From NCBI GenBank assembly GCA_002353825.1, contig DEKJ01000003.1, forward strand, positions 1-64,000: a DNA stretch of 64,000 bases, in the 5' to 3' direction. A program made the translations under genes and the position numbers. This stretch comes from Prevotella sp. UBA2725 (GTDB taxonomy: Bacteria; Bacteroidota; Bacteroidia; Bacteroidales; Bacteroidaceae). The notes under the pieces were generated by a model. It was not told the origin of the DNA and ran no database searches. It saw only the letters and a list, made by a program, of their open reading frames with translations. Of the stretch, positions 26,277 through 33,338 are shown in pieces. How positions within the stretch are numbered: the stretch's first letter is position 1; each line of letters starts with the position of its first letter.

Positions 26277-27313
26277 GATACACAAAGCAATTAATCGACC
26301 GCTACAAGCGTTTCCGAAATACAAGTCTTTTAAGACACGACTATCATGCTAGGTATGCTTTCGTCGGTATAGGCAATCATAGCATGAACAATCTTTATCC
26401 AGTGCTTGCCTTCCTGCATGTGCCCTTGAAGTATGTTTGCTGTAAGTCTGCTGACAAACTGCCTTTAATCGAGCGAGCTTATGCTGGTGTGCATGCCACT
26501 ACTTCCTTGCAGGAAATACTGGCAGACGAAGAAGTGAAAGGCGTTTTTGTCTCAACAGCTCCACAAGCGCATTTCGCAATAGCCACAGAAGTATTGAAGA
26601 GCGGCAAGGCACTGTTTATCGAAAAGCCTCCATGCCAAAGTTTGGAGGAATTGGCGCAACTGTTGGATTTGCAAAAGGCGCATGACGCTATTGTGGAGGT
26701 GGGGTTGCAGAAGCGGAACTCGCCTATCATGCGTCTATTGAAAAAGGAGTTGAAAAAGAGCAAAGCCTCTGCATGCTATAACCTTAAATATCTTACAGGT
26801 GCCTATCCGGAAGGCGATGCCTTACTCGATCTCTTTATCCACCCATTAGATTGCATGACCTATCTGTTTGGCGAAGCTCAAGTGAAATATGCGGAAAGTG
26901 CGGGATGCCATACCTTGATGCTCATTCTTGAACATCGTTGTGCCACAGGCATGCTGGAACTGTCAACTGGCTATTCTTGGAATGACGCAAAAGAACATTG
27001 GACGATCAACACAGTTAGAGGCATCTACGAGATGGACCAATTCGACAGTTTGACCTTTCAGCCCAAGCCCCAAATCATAATGGGCATCCCAATGGAAAAA
27101 ATGTTTCCGTGCGGAAAGACTACCGTCAGTCTGCTTGAAAGAAATAACTTTGTTCCTTTGCAGGAGAATAACCAAATTGTGTCCCAAGGCTATTACGATT
27201 CGATAAAGGGTTTTGTTGATGCCGTAGAGGGGAAGAATATGCGAGTGCCATCTTCATTGGAACACCTAACTCACACCTACTCTTTGATAGAGAATATACG
27301 AACATTAATATAA
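26273..27313 (+). CDS. Gfo/Idh/MocA-family oxidoreductase
   Basis: The 346-residue protein holds an N-terminal Rossmann-type NAD(P) domain (YAFVGIGNHSMNNLYPVL) and the family motif EKPP (about 114-117) after VFVSTAPQAHF, with a catalytic-type DLFIHPLDCMTYLFG helix (about 184-198). Members oxidise or reduce sugars and related polyols. It is translationally coupled to the radical SAM gene (ATGA overlap), so a shared substrate, perhaps a sugar or modified peptide, is a reasonable guess. Confidence 0.85.
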   Translation: MRYTKQLIDRYKRFRNTSLLRHDYHARYAFVGIGNHSMNNLYPVLAFLHVPLKYVCCKSADKLPLIERAYAGVHATTSLQEILADEEVKGVFVSTAPQAHFAIATEVLKSGKALFIEKPPCQSLEELAQLLDLQKAHDAIVEVGLQKRNSPIMRLLKKELKKSKASACYNLKYLTGAYPEGDALLDLFIHPLDCMTYLFGEAQVKYAESAGCHTLMLILEHRCATGMLELSTGYSWNDAKEHWTINTVRGIYEMDQFDSLTFQPKPQIIMGIPMEKMFPCGKTTVSLLERNNFVPLQENNQIVSQGYYDSIKGFVDAVEGKNMRVPSSLEHLTHTYSLIENIRTLI

Positions 27314-27325
27314 AATGGAGGATTT

Positions 27326-27838
27326 ATGAAAACAACATTATTCGGATGTGTCTTATCAGCACTCATGTTGGCCTCTTGCTCGTCTGAACAAAATGTAACA
27401 GAGCCTGTGAGATTGAGCGACATCGTTAATACTGGGTGTACAAGATCTTTCTCTGCAAAAGAGAGTCGACCTGAGTATTACAGAAGTGAAATGGAAAAGA
27501 AGCCCCAAGTGTCTATTTCCGTTGATAAGAATGGGGTGGCGACCTTCAACTTCACAGACCTTGAAGCTAATTGCATTGTGAATGAATTCCGTCCGTCTGT
27601 AAAAGCTAATGACGGAGAAATCGCCATAGTGTTGATACCGTATACTCCAGACCCGACAGTGGAAGCCGATTGTTATTGCAGATACGATGTAAGTTTCAAA
27701 CTCAGCAATGTGGTATCAGGCAAATACTGCATAAAAATTTATGAGTCGGATTATTATGGCAAATACGACACCGTACATCCATCTTATGAAGGTTTAGTTT
27801 TATTTGCGCCAAACAAGTCTTTTGAATTTGACCTTTAA
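27326..27838 (+). CDS. Putative lipoprotein, last gene of the cargo operon
   Basis: The 170-residue protein has a lipoprotein signal (LMLASC, Cys near residue 18) and then a probable Ig- or Fn3-like beta domain (about 55-170) that includes VSISVDKNGVATFNFTD and ends in FEFDL. It starts 12 bp after the oxidoreductase gene and is followed by a terminator. As an envelope protein under the same promoter as the sigma/barrel fusion it could be the substrate, ligand or partner of the barrel; this is not shown by the sequence. Confidence 0.8.
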   Translation: MKTTLFGCVLSALMLASCSSEQNVTEPVRLSDIVNTGCTRSFSAKESRPEYYRSEMEKKPQVSISVDKNGVATFNFTDLEANCIVNEFRPSVKANDGEIAIVLIPYTPDPTVEADCYCRYDVSFKLSNVVSGKYCIKIYESDYYGKYDTVHPSYEGLVLFAPNKSFEFDL

Positions 27839-27844
27839 CGATTA

Positions 27845-27890
27845 AAGTCCCATCCGCATATATACTATATGTCGATGGGACTTGTTGTTT
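27845..27890 (+). terminator. Terminator of the cargo operon
   Basis: AAGTCCCATC at 27845-27854 pairs perfectly with GATGGGACTT at 27874-27883, followed by a T-rich stretch. Confidence 0.8.
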
Positions 27891-27922
27891 TGATTGTATG
27901 GTTGCTGAGTATCACAGAGCAT

Positions 27923-27975
27923 CATTGCGTAAACACACCTAACTCAAACAGTTTGTTTACGCATTGTTTACGCAA
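27923..27975. promoter_or_regulatory. Putative integrase arm-type sites, right end
   Basis: The 25-bp block at 27951-27975 is identical to 12530-12554. An inverted TGCGTAAAC copy near 27926 adds a third unit. The block lies 44 bp inside the right att repeat. Confidence 0.6.
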
Positions 27976-27981
27976 TTACAC

Positions 27982-28013
27982 AAAAAAAGCAGCTACGAAA
28001 TTCGTAACTGCTT
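27982..28013 (-). terminator. Replacement terminator for the CAT tRNA, supplied by the element
   Basis: AAGCAGCTACGAA pairs with TTCGTAACTGCTT; on the reverse strand it is followed by seven T residues. It lies 12 bp past the tRNA 3' end and inside the element. Confidence 0.75.
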
Positions 28014-28018
28014 CATTT

Positions 28019-28066
28019 TCAGTGTGGACCAGCTAGGGCTTGAACCTAGGACCTCCAGATTATGAG
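28019..28066. repeat. Right attachment site: 48-bp repeat within the intact tRNA gene
   Basis: It is identical to 12370-12417. Here it is part of the complete tRNA gene, so integration restored a functional 3' half with the element's own copy. Confidence 0.9.
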
Positions 28067-28098
28067 TCTGTTGCTCTAACCAACTGAGCTACAAGTCC
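28025..28098 (-). tRNA. tRNA with CAT anticodon (elongator Met or Ile2)
   Basis: The 74-nt sequence folds as a cloverleaf: acceptor GGACTTG/CTGGTCC, D arm GCTC/GAGC, anticodon CAT in an ACTCATAAT loop, T arm CTAGG/CCTAG with TTCAAGC, discriminator A, no encoded CCA. It is not an initiator tRNA. Lysidine-modified Ile2 cannot be told from Met by sequence alone. The acceptor holds one T-T mismatch (6-67) and the anticodon stem an A-G pair (27-43). It is the integration target of the element. Confidence 0.92.
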
Positions 28099-28144
28099 AA
28101 TCGTTGTTAGATGGTGCCACGAAGGCAATATCTAATCGGTTGTG

Positions 28145-28176
28145 CAAAGGTAGGCATTTTTTCTTGAAGGAACAAA
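28145..28176 (-). promoter_or_regulatory. Promoter of the CAT tRNA
   Basis: On the reverse strand TTTG (28176-28173) and TACCTTTG (28152-28145) are exactly 20 bp apart, a full Bacteroidetes consensus. Confidence 0.8.
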
Positions 28177-28230
28177 TTTTTGGCAAGATTTTCATAGAGT
28201 TTTTAATGGGTAAGAGTGAGATATCATCGC

Positions 28231-28318
28231 GCCTCGTATGTGTCGCGTTTCCGCCTCGTATGTGACGCGTTTCCGCCTCGTATGCGTCGCGTTTCCGCCT
28301 CATATGTGACGCGATTGC
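28231..28318. repeat. Four tandem 22-bp repeats
   Basis: Units start at 28231, 28253, 28275 and 28297 with consensus GCCTCGTATGTGACGCGTTTCC; the last unit ends GCGATTGC. The 380-bp region between the tRNA and frdB otherwise holds only the tRNA promoter and the frd terminator. A sister array is at 52330-52417. Confidence 0.85.
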
Positions 28319-28348
28319 GCTACTGCTATCGGTAAGTTTCCGCTACGG

Positions 28349-28388
28349 CCAAAAAAGAAAGGGAATAAGCCGATGAAAGCTTATTCCC
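28349..28388 (-). terminator. Terminator of the frdCAB operon
   Basis: GGGAATAAGC and GCTTATTCCC form a perfect 10-bp stem, followed on the reverse strand by a run of T residues. It lies about 90 bp after the frdB stop. Confidence 0.8.
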
Positions 28389-28479
28389 GAGATTCCACCC
28401 GGCGGCTTATCGTGGCGATATGCTGCCTTAGATGACGTCTGTGCGAATGCTAAATAATGTGCGTTCGACTAATGTGCGA

Positions 28480-29235
28480 TTAGTCGGCGAGCTTAGCCTT
28501 GATGAACTCACGGTTGAGGCGAGCGATGTTGGCGATCGACTCGTTCTTCGGGCACTCAGCCTCGCAGGCGCGGGTGTTGGTGCAGTTACCGAAGCCAAGC
28601 TCCTCCATCTTAGCCACCATGTTCTTCACGCGGCGAGCAGCCTCTACGCGGCCCTGGGGCAGGAGAGCGAATTGGCTGACCTTGGAAGAGACGAAGAGCA
28701 TGGCTGAGCCGTTCTTACAAGCAGCGACACAAGCGCCGCAGCCGATGCAGGTAGCGCAGTCCATAGCCTCGTCGGCAGCATCCTTAGAGATAAGGATAGC
28801 GTTGGCATCCTGAGCCTGACCAGTACGCACGCTGGTGTAGCCACCGGCAGCGATGATCTTGTCGAATGCGGAGCGGTCTACCATGCAGTCCTTGATGATG
28901 GGGAATGCAGCAGAACGCCAGGGCTCCACGGTGATGACATCTCCGTCGTGGAAGCGGCGCATGTAGAGCTGGCAGGTTGTAGCACCCTGTGCAGGTCCGT
29001 GGGGATGACCGTTGATATAGAGCGAGCACATACCGCAGATACCCTCGCGGCAGTCGTGGTCGAAGACGAAAGGCTCGTTGCCACCCTCGATGAGCTGTTC
29101 GTTCAGGATGTCGAGCATCTCGAGGAACGAAGTGTCGCCAGGGATGTCCTTCATCTCAAAGGTGTCGAAGTGACCCTCTGCTTTAGGTCCATTCTGACGC
29201 CATACCTTCAGCGTGAAACTAATATTTGTATCCAT
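28480..29235 (-). CDS. frdB: Fumarate reductase/succinate dehydrogenase iron-sulfur subunit
   Basis: The 251-residue protein carries electrons between the membrane cytochrome b and the flavoprotein. The [2Fe-2S] ligands are in CREGICGMC (62, 67, 70) and Cys 88. The ferredoxin-like part has CIGCGAC..C (163-173) and C...CEAECPK (218-228) for the other clusters. It is the last gene of the operon, 76 bp after frdA. In Bacteroidales this complex works mainly as fumarate reductase in anaerobic respiration leading to succinate and propionate. Confidence 0.95.
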   Translation of the reverse strand: MDTNISFTLKVWRQNGPKAEGHFDTFEMKDIPGDTSFLEMLDILNEQLIEGGNEPFVFDHDCREGICGMCSLYINGHPHGPAQGATTCQLYMRRFHDGDVITVEPWRSAAFPIIKDCMVDRSAFDKIIAAGGYTSVRTGQAQDANAILISKDAADEAMDCATCIGCGACVAACKNGSAMLFVSSKVSQFALLPQGRVEAARRVKNMVAKMEELGFGNCTNTRACEAECPKNESIANIARLNREFIKAKLAD

Positions 29236-29311
29236 GTTTTTGTATTCTGAATTTAATATGTTGTTTATTAGCGCTCCTCACCCCCTCTACGGGAGGGGGC
29301 TGGGGGAGGCT

Positions 29312-31276
29312 TTAGCTCTTGTAGTTACGCGTCTGCACCTTGATGTACTGGTAGTTGAGGTCTTCCTTGTAGAGCACTGGAGCCTGGTCTTCGCCCTTGT
29401 ACTCCCAGCAAGCGACGTACATGTAGTGCTCGTCGTCACGCTTAGCCTCACCATCCTCAGTCTGGCTCTCCTCGCGGAAGTGGCCACCGCAGCTCTCGTT
29501 ACGCTCGAGAGCATCGTAAGCGATGAGCTCACCCATGAGGATGAAGTCGCGGAGGTGGATAGCCTTGTCGAGCTCGACGTTGAGGCCTTCCTTAGAACCC
29601 GGCACACGCACGCAGGTGTTGAACTGCTCGCGCACGTCCTTCAGCATAGCGAGCGCCTTCTTCAGGCCTTCCTCGTTACGGGCCATACCGACGTAGTTCC
29701 ACATGATGTTGTAGAGCTCCTTGTGGATAGAGTCGACACTCTTCAGCTTCGACTTGTCGGTCTGCTTGTTCTGGATGTCCATGATACGGTCGATCTCAGC
29801 CTGCACACCCTTCTCAGCCTCTACGAACTCAGGAGCGTCTGTGCTCGGCTTCTTCACCTGGATCTGGTCGGAGAGATAGTTCTGCATGGTGTAAGGGATG
29901 ACGAAGTAACCGTCGGACAGACCCTGCATCAGTGCGGAAGCACCGAGGCGGTTAGCACCGTGGTCGGAGAAGTTGCACTCACCGAGGGCGAAGAGACCCT
30001 TGATGTTTGTCTGCAGCTCGTAGTTGACCCACAGGCCACCCATGGTATAGTGAATGGCGGGGAAGATCATCATCGGGTTCTCGTGCGGATCAACGTCCGT
30101 GATCTCCTGATACATATCGAAGAGGTTACCGTAACGCTGGTCAACGACATCGCGGCCGAGACGCTGGAAAGCCTCAGAGAAGTCGAGGAATACAGCCAGG
30201 CCAGTGTTGTTCACGCCATAGCCCTTGTCGGTACGCTCCTTAGCAGCACGTGAAGCCACGTCACGAGGCACGAGGTTACCGAAGGCAGGATAACGGCGCT
30301 CGAGGTAGTAGTCGCGGTCCTCCTCAGGAATGTCGCGGCCCTTGAGCTCACCACGCTGCAGCTTCTTGGCATCCTCCAACTTCTTTGGTACCCAGATACG
30401 GCCATCGTTACGGAGAGACTCTGACATCAGAGTCAGCTTCGACTGCTTGTCGCCGTGTACAGGGATACAAGTCGGGTGGATCTGCACGAAGCAGGGGTTA
30501 GCGAACCAAGCGCCCTTACGGTAAGCCTGGATAGCAGCTGTACAGTTACAGCCCATAGCGTTGGTAGAGAGGAAGTAAGTGTTGCCGTAACCACCGGTAG
30601 CGAGACATACAGCGTGAGCGGAGTAGCGCTCGAGCTTGCCTGTTACGAGGTTCTTGGCGATGACGCCACGGCAGCGACCGTCGATGATGACGATATCCTC
30701 GATCTCCGTACGTGTGTGGAGCTCCACAGTGCCGTGATGCACCTCTTTCATCAGCGAAGAGTAAGCACCGAGCAGCAGCTGCTGACCTGTCTGACCCTTG
30801 GCGTAGAAAGTACGGCTCACCTGCACGCCACCGAAAGAACGGTTAGCCAGCATGCCGCCATACTCACGAGCGAAAGGCACGCCCTGAGCCACGCACTGGT
30901 CAATGATGTTGGCACTGACCTCAGCCAGACGATAGACGTTGGCCTCACGTGCACGGTAGTCACCGCCCTTGATGGTATCGTAGAACAGACGGTAGACGGC
31001 ATCACCATCGTTCTGGTAGTTCTTAGCTGCATTGATACCGCCCTGAGCTGCGATAGAGTGAGCACGGCGCGGAGAGTCCTGGATGCAGAAGTTGATTACG
31101 TGGAAGCCCATCTCGCCGAGAGAAGCAGCAGCGCTGGCACCAGCCAGACCTGTACCTACGACGATGATGTCAAGCTTACGCTTGTTGGCGGGGTTCACCA
31201 GTTTCTGATGAGCTTTATAGTTGGTCCATTTTTCGGCCAGGGGGCCTTCTGGAATTCTTGAATCTATCTGAGTCAT
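29312..31276 (-). CDS. frdA: Fumarate reductase/succinate dehydrogenase flavoprotein subunit
   Basis: The 654-residue catalytic subunit interconverts fumarate and succinate using covalent FAD. The FAD fold GTGLAGASAA lies at 41-50 and the expected flavin-linking His is in HSIAAQGGINA (from 73). The substrate loops and the Arg-rich GANRLGASALMQG segment are present. The length is that of the large FrdA/SdhA form used with the single cytochrome b558 type anchor. It follows frdC by 71 bp in the same operon. Confidence 0.96.
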   Translation of the reverse strand: MTQIDSRIPEGPLAEKWTNYKAHQKLVNPANKRKLDIIVVGTGLAGASAAASLGEMGFHVINFCIQDSPRRAHSIAAQGGINAAKNYQNDGDAVYRLFYDTIKGGDYRAREANVYRLAEVSANIIDQCVAQGVPFAREYGGMLANRSFGGVQVSRTFYAKGQTGQQLLLGAYSSLMKEVHHGTVELHTRTEIEDIVIIDGRCRGVIAKNLVTGKLERYSAHAVCLATGGYGNTYFLSTNAMGCNCTAAIQAYRKGAWFANPCFVQIHPTCIPVHGDKQSKLTLMSESLRNDGRIWVPKKLEDAKKLQRGELKGRDIPEEDRDYYLERRYPAFGNLVPRDVASRAAKERTDKGYGVNNTGLAVFLDFSEAFQRLGRDVVDQRYGNLFDMYQEITDVDPHENPMMIFPAIHYTMGGLWVNYELQTNIKGLFALGECNFSDHGANRLGASALMQGLSDGYFVIPYTMQNYLSDQIQVKKPSTDAPEFVEAEKGVQAEIDRIMDIQNKQTDKSKLKSVDSIHKELYNIMWNYVGMARNEEGLKKALAMLKDVREQFNTCVRVPGSKEGLNVELDKAIHLRDFILMGELIAYDALERNESCGGHFREESQTEDGEAKRDDEHYMYVACWEYKGEDQAPVLYKEDLNYQYIKVQTRNYKS

Positions 31277-31347
31277 TTTGTTTAATGATTTAAAGAGTTG
31301 TGAGCTTATAGGTTCACTTTAACACCTAACACCTAACAGCTATCACC

Positions 31348-32025
31348 TTATTTGAAGCTGGGTGCGAAGCCGAGCCAGAAAGAGAGCACGAGGAATACGA
31401 AGACAGCCATGAGGATCGAGACATAGATGATGCCGATCGTCTGCCAGCGCTTCAACCAGATCTTACCGCTGATACCGAGCGTCTGCATAGCGCTCCAGAA
31501 ACCGTGGCTCAGATGGAACCAGATGGCGCACATCCACACGATGTAGAGGATAGAGAAGACGGGGTTGGCGAAAGTCTGCTGGATCCAGCCGAAACCGTCA
31601 GTAGGAGCCGGAGTAGTGGGGCAGCCAGCGAGCTCAGCGAACATCATGTGAGCCCAGAAGTTGTAGAGGTGCAGGATGAGGCCGAGGAGGATGATGATAC
31701 CCAGGACGAGCATGTTCTGCGAAGCCCAGGACACCTCAGGACGGCGGCTTGTCACCTCATAGCGCTGCGGGCCACGAGCGCGGCGGTTCTGCGCGGTAAG
31801 GATAAACGCGTAGACGATGTGGCACACAGCCAGGAAGGCAAGTGCCAGCGTTCCTACTACAGCATACCAGTTGCTTCCCAAGAAAGCGCAGATCGTGTTG
31901 TACGCATTCCCAGAGAAGAATGCGGCAACATTCATGCAGCAGTGGAAAGTCAGGAAAAGGATGAGGCAGATGCCAGTGACAGACATCACCACTTTTCTAC
32001 CAATCGGAGAATTGATTAACCACAT
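31348..32025 (-). CDS. frdC: Fumarate reductase/succinate dehydrogenase cytochrome b558 subunit
   Basis: The 225-residue protein has five membrane segments and the His residues that bind two haems (for example TFHCCMNV near 27, and HLSHGFWSA near 170). It anchors the FrdAB catalytic arm and takes electrons from menaquinol. It is the first gene of frdC-frdA-frdB, the order usual in Bacteroidetes, and sits about 90 nt behind a near-perfect promoter. Confidence 0.94.
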   Translation of the reverse strand: MWLINSPIGRKVVMSVTGICLILFLTFHCCMNVAAFFSGNAYNTICAFLGSNWYAVVGTLALAFLAVCHIVYAFILTAQNRRARGPQRYEVTSRRPEVSWASQNMLVLGIIILLGLILHLYNFWAHMMFAELAGCPTTPAPTDGFGWIQQTFANPVFSILYIVWMCAIWFHLSHGFWSAMQTLGISGKIWLKRWQTIGIIYVSILMAVFVFLVLSFWLGFAPSFK

Positions 32026-32123
32026 AAATGATTGATTTAAATATTAATGTTATGTTTTTGTATATATATCATTTTTGGGCTTGCACATACCACACATTAG
32101 GTAGCTGTAGCGCGTTTCCGCTG

Positions 32124-32155
32124 CAAAAATACTATTATTTTGGCGATTGTACAAA
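32124..32155 (-). promoter_or_regulatory. Promoter of the frdCAB operon
   Basis: On the reverse strand TTTG (32155-32152) and TATTTTTG (32131-32124) are 20 bp apart, matching the Bacteroidetes consensus. Confidence 0.75.
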
Positions 32156-32237
32156 TTTACCCCTAAAATTTCCACATCATTAATGCATAATTACATAACA
32201 TTTGACATCTTCTGCCGAGATCGTGGTCGATAATAAC

Positions 32238-32303
32238 CGTTATCGCATCTCCATTTCATCGTTATCGCATCTCCATTCCATCGTAATCGCGGTGTGATTT
32301 AAG
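32238..32303. repeat. Two to three tandem 22-bp repeats of another sequence
   Basis: Units start at 32238 and 32260 (CGTTATCGCATCTCCATTYCAT), with a diverged third at 32282. The period is the same as in the arrays at 28231 and 52330, but the sequence differs. Confidence 0.6.
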
Positions 32304-32330
32304 TGGAATCGCAATCCCGAAATTCACAAT

Positions 32331-32764
32331 TCACAGTTCACAGTTCACATTAAGGTCGTTCTCACACGGATAAAATGTACGGTTAGTGGATTACAATGTC
32401 AGATGGAAAGATCAACCACAGATGATAGCAATGAAAAACAATAAACTGCAAAAGTAACAAAGTAACATATTAACAGGTAACATTAAGGTCGTTCCCATGA
32501 TGACGGAAGATGCCGAAGTTTAATAAAGATAAATATTGTTCTTATATTATAATAATATTAACAATATATTATTAATATAATAATATATATAGTAAAGAAT
32601 GTTAATTCGAAATCGACTCTCGGTCTTCTCCCGGCTGGCGAGAAAGTATGGAAGGACCTTAATGTGAACTGTGAACTGTGAACGCTGCGCGGCTGCTCCG
32701 GAACTGCATTCGGAGTATGGAACGACCTTAATGTTACCTGTTAATATGTTAACATGTTACTTTT
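32331..32764. repeat. Two interleaved long inverted repeats (order A, B, A', B')
   Basis: A at 32331-32361 is complementary to A' at 32652-32682, and B at about 32450-32497 to B' at about 32719-32764. Each pair has about 30-45 matching bases. Both share a CATTAAGGTCGTTC end. A very AT-rich stretch (32521-32605) lies between them. No gene is seen from 32026 to 33338 except a possible remnant at 32948. Confidence 0.7.
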
Positions 32765-32947
32765 GTAGGGTGGGCAGTTCACCGTAGGGGCGGGATTTGG
32801 CAATGGGGACCGTTCTAAGCGGTACATAGATTGGTCGATCTGTCTTTGTCCCGAAGCTATTTGAGAGACATAGATAATTTTTCTCATAGAAAATTTGGTT
32901 TATTCTGATCCTTTTTCGTAAATTTGCAACTGCATAGGTTCTTCTTG

Positions 32948-33076
32948 ATGCTTGGAGACTTTAAGTCGTTTGGCGAGCCGGTGAGCGTGGGGCGTGAGCT
33001 GCATAATGCCGACTGGATGACGTATGATGAGGCGGTGGAGAGATATTCACAGTTCACAATTCACAGTTCACATTAA
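32948..33076 (+). pseudogene. Short open frame, possible gene remnant
   Basis: After a TAAATTTG -7 box near 32918 an ATG opens a 42-residue frame beginning MLGDFKSFGEPVSVGRELHN. Its last ten codons run into a copy of the intergenic repeat A, so the frame looks cut off by the repeat. No family was recognised. Confidence 0.3.
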
Positions 33077-33137
33077 GGTCATTCTCACACGGATCTTTTT
33101 CTCACACGGATCTTAATGATTTTAAAGATGGTTACGC
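33045..33137. repeat. Further copies of repeat A and of the 36-bp arm repeat
   Basis: 33045-33089 repeats the TCACAGTTCACATTAAGGTC segment of A. 33102-33137 repeats the left arm of the inverted repeat at 46335-46472. Confidence 0.65.
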
Positions 33138-33338
33138 CGCTTCGCGGCTTCACGGTGGATGCTTTTAACGTCAATCTCCAGCAACTAATGTTTTGTGTCA
33201 ACATCGCCAACAGGTTGAAATGTATGGTCTATATATGATGTACGTTAAAAGAGATTCAAATCTTACAATTAGGATTGCAGTATATCCAATAAAAGTCTTA
33301 TCTTTGCAAGCAGAAAGGATCCTATAAAGACAGAAGCT

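Larger units (their letters stand above)
12418..28066. mobile_element. Integrative mobilizable element of about 15.65 kb in a CAT tRNA gene
   Basis: The borders are the 48-bp direct repeats of the tRNA 3' half. Inside are a tyrosine integrase, small DNA-binding and replication genes, two relaxase/accessory mobilization modules with oriT-like repeats, a split HipBA-type module and a four-gene cargo operon. There are no type IV secretion genes, so transfer would need a helper conjugative element. A shared 25-bp putative arm site lies 113 bp inside the left end and 44 bp inside the right end. Confidence 0.9.

Noticed and set aside
28231..28318. 22-bp repeats as a CRISPR array
   Set aside because: The units follow each other without spacers and no cas gene is in the window.
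29213..30253. Long open frame (346 codons) on the + strand opposite frdA
   Set aside because: It is the antisense shadow of a high-confidence gene, with a leucine/valine-rich artefactual composition.
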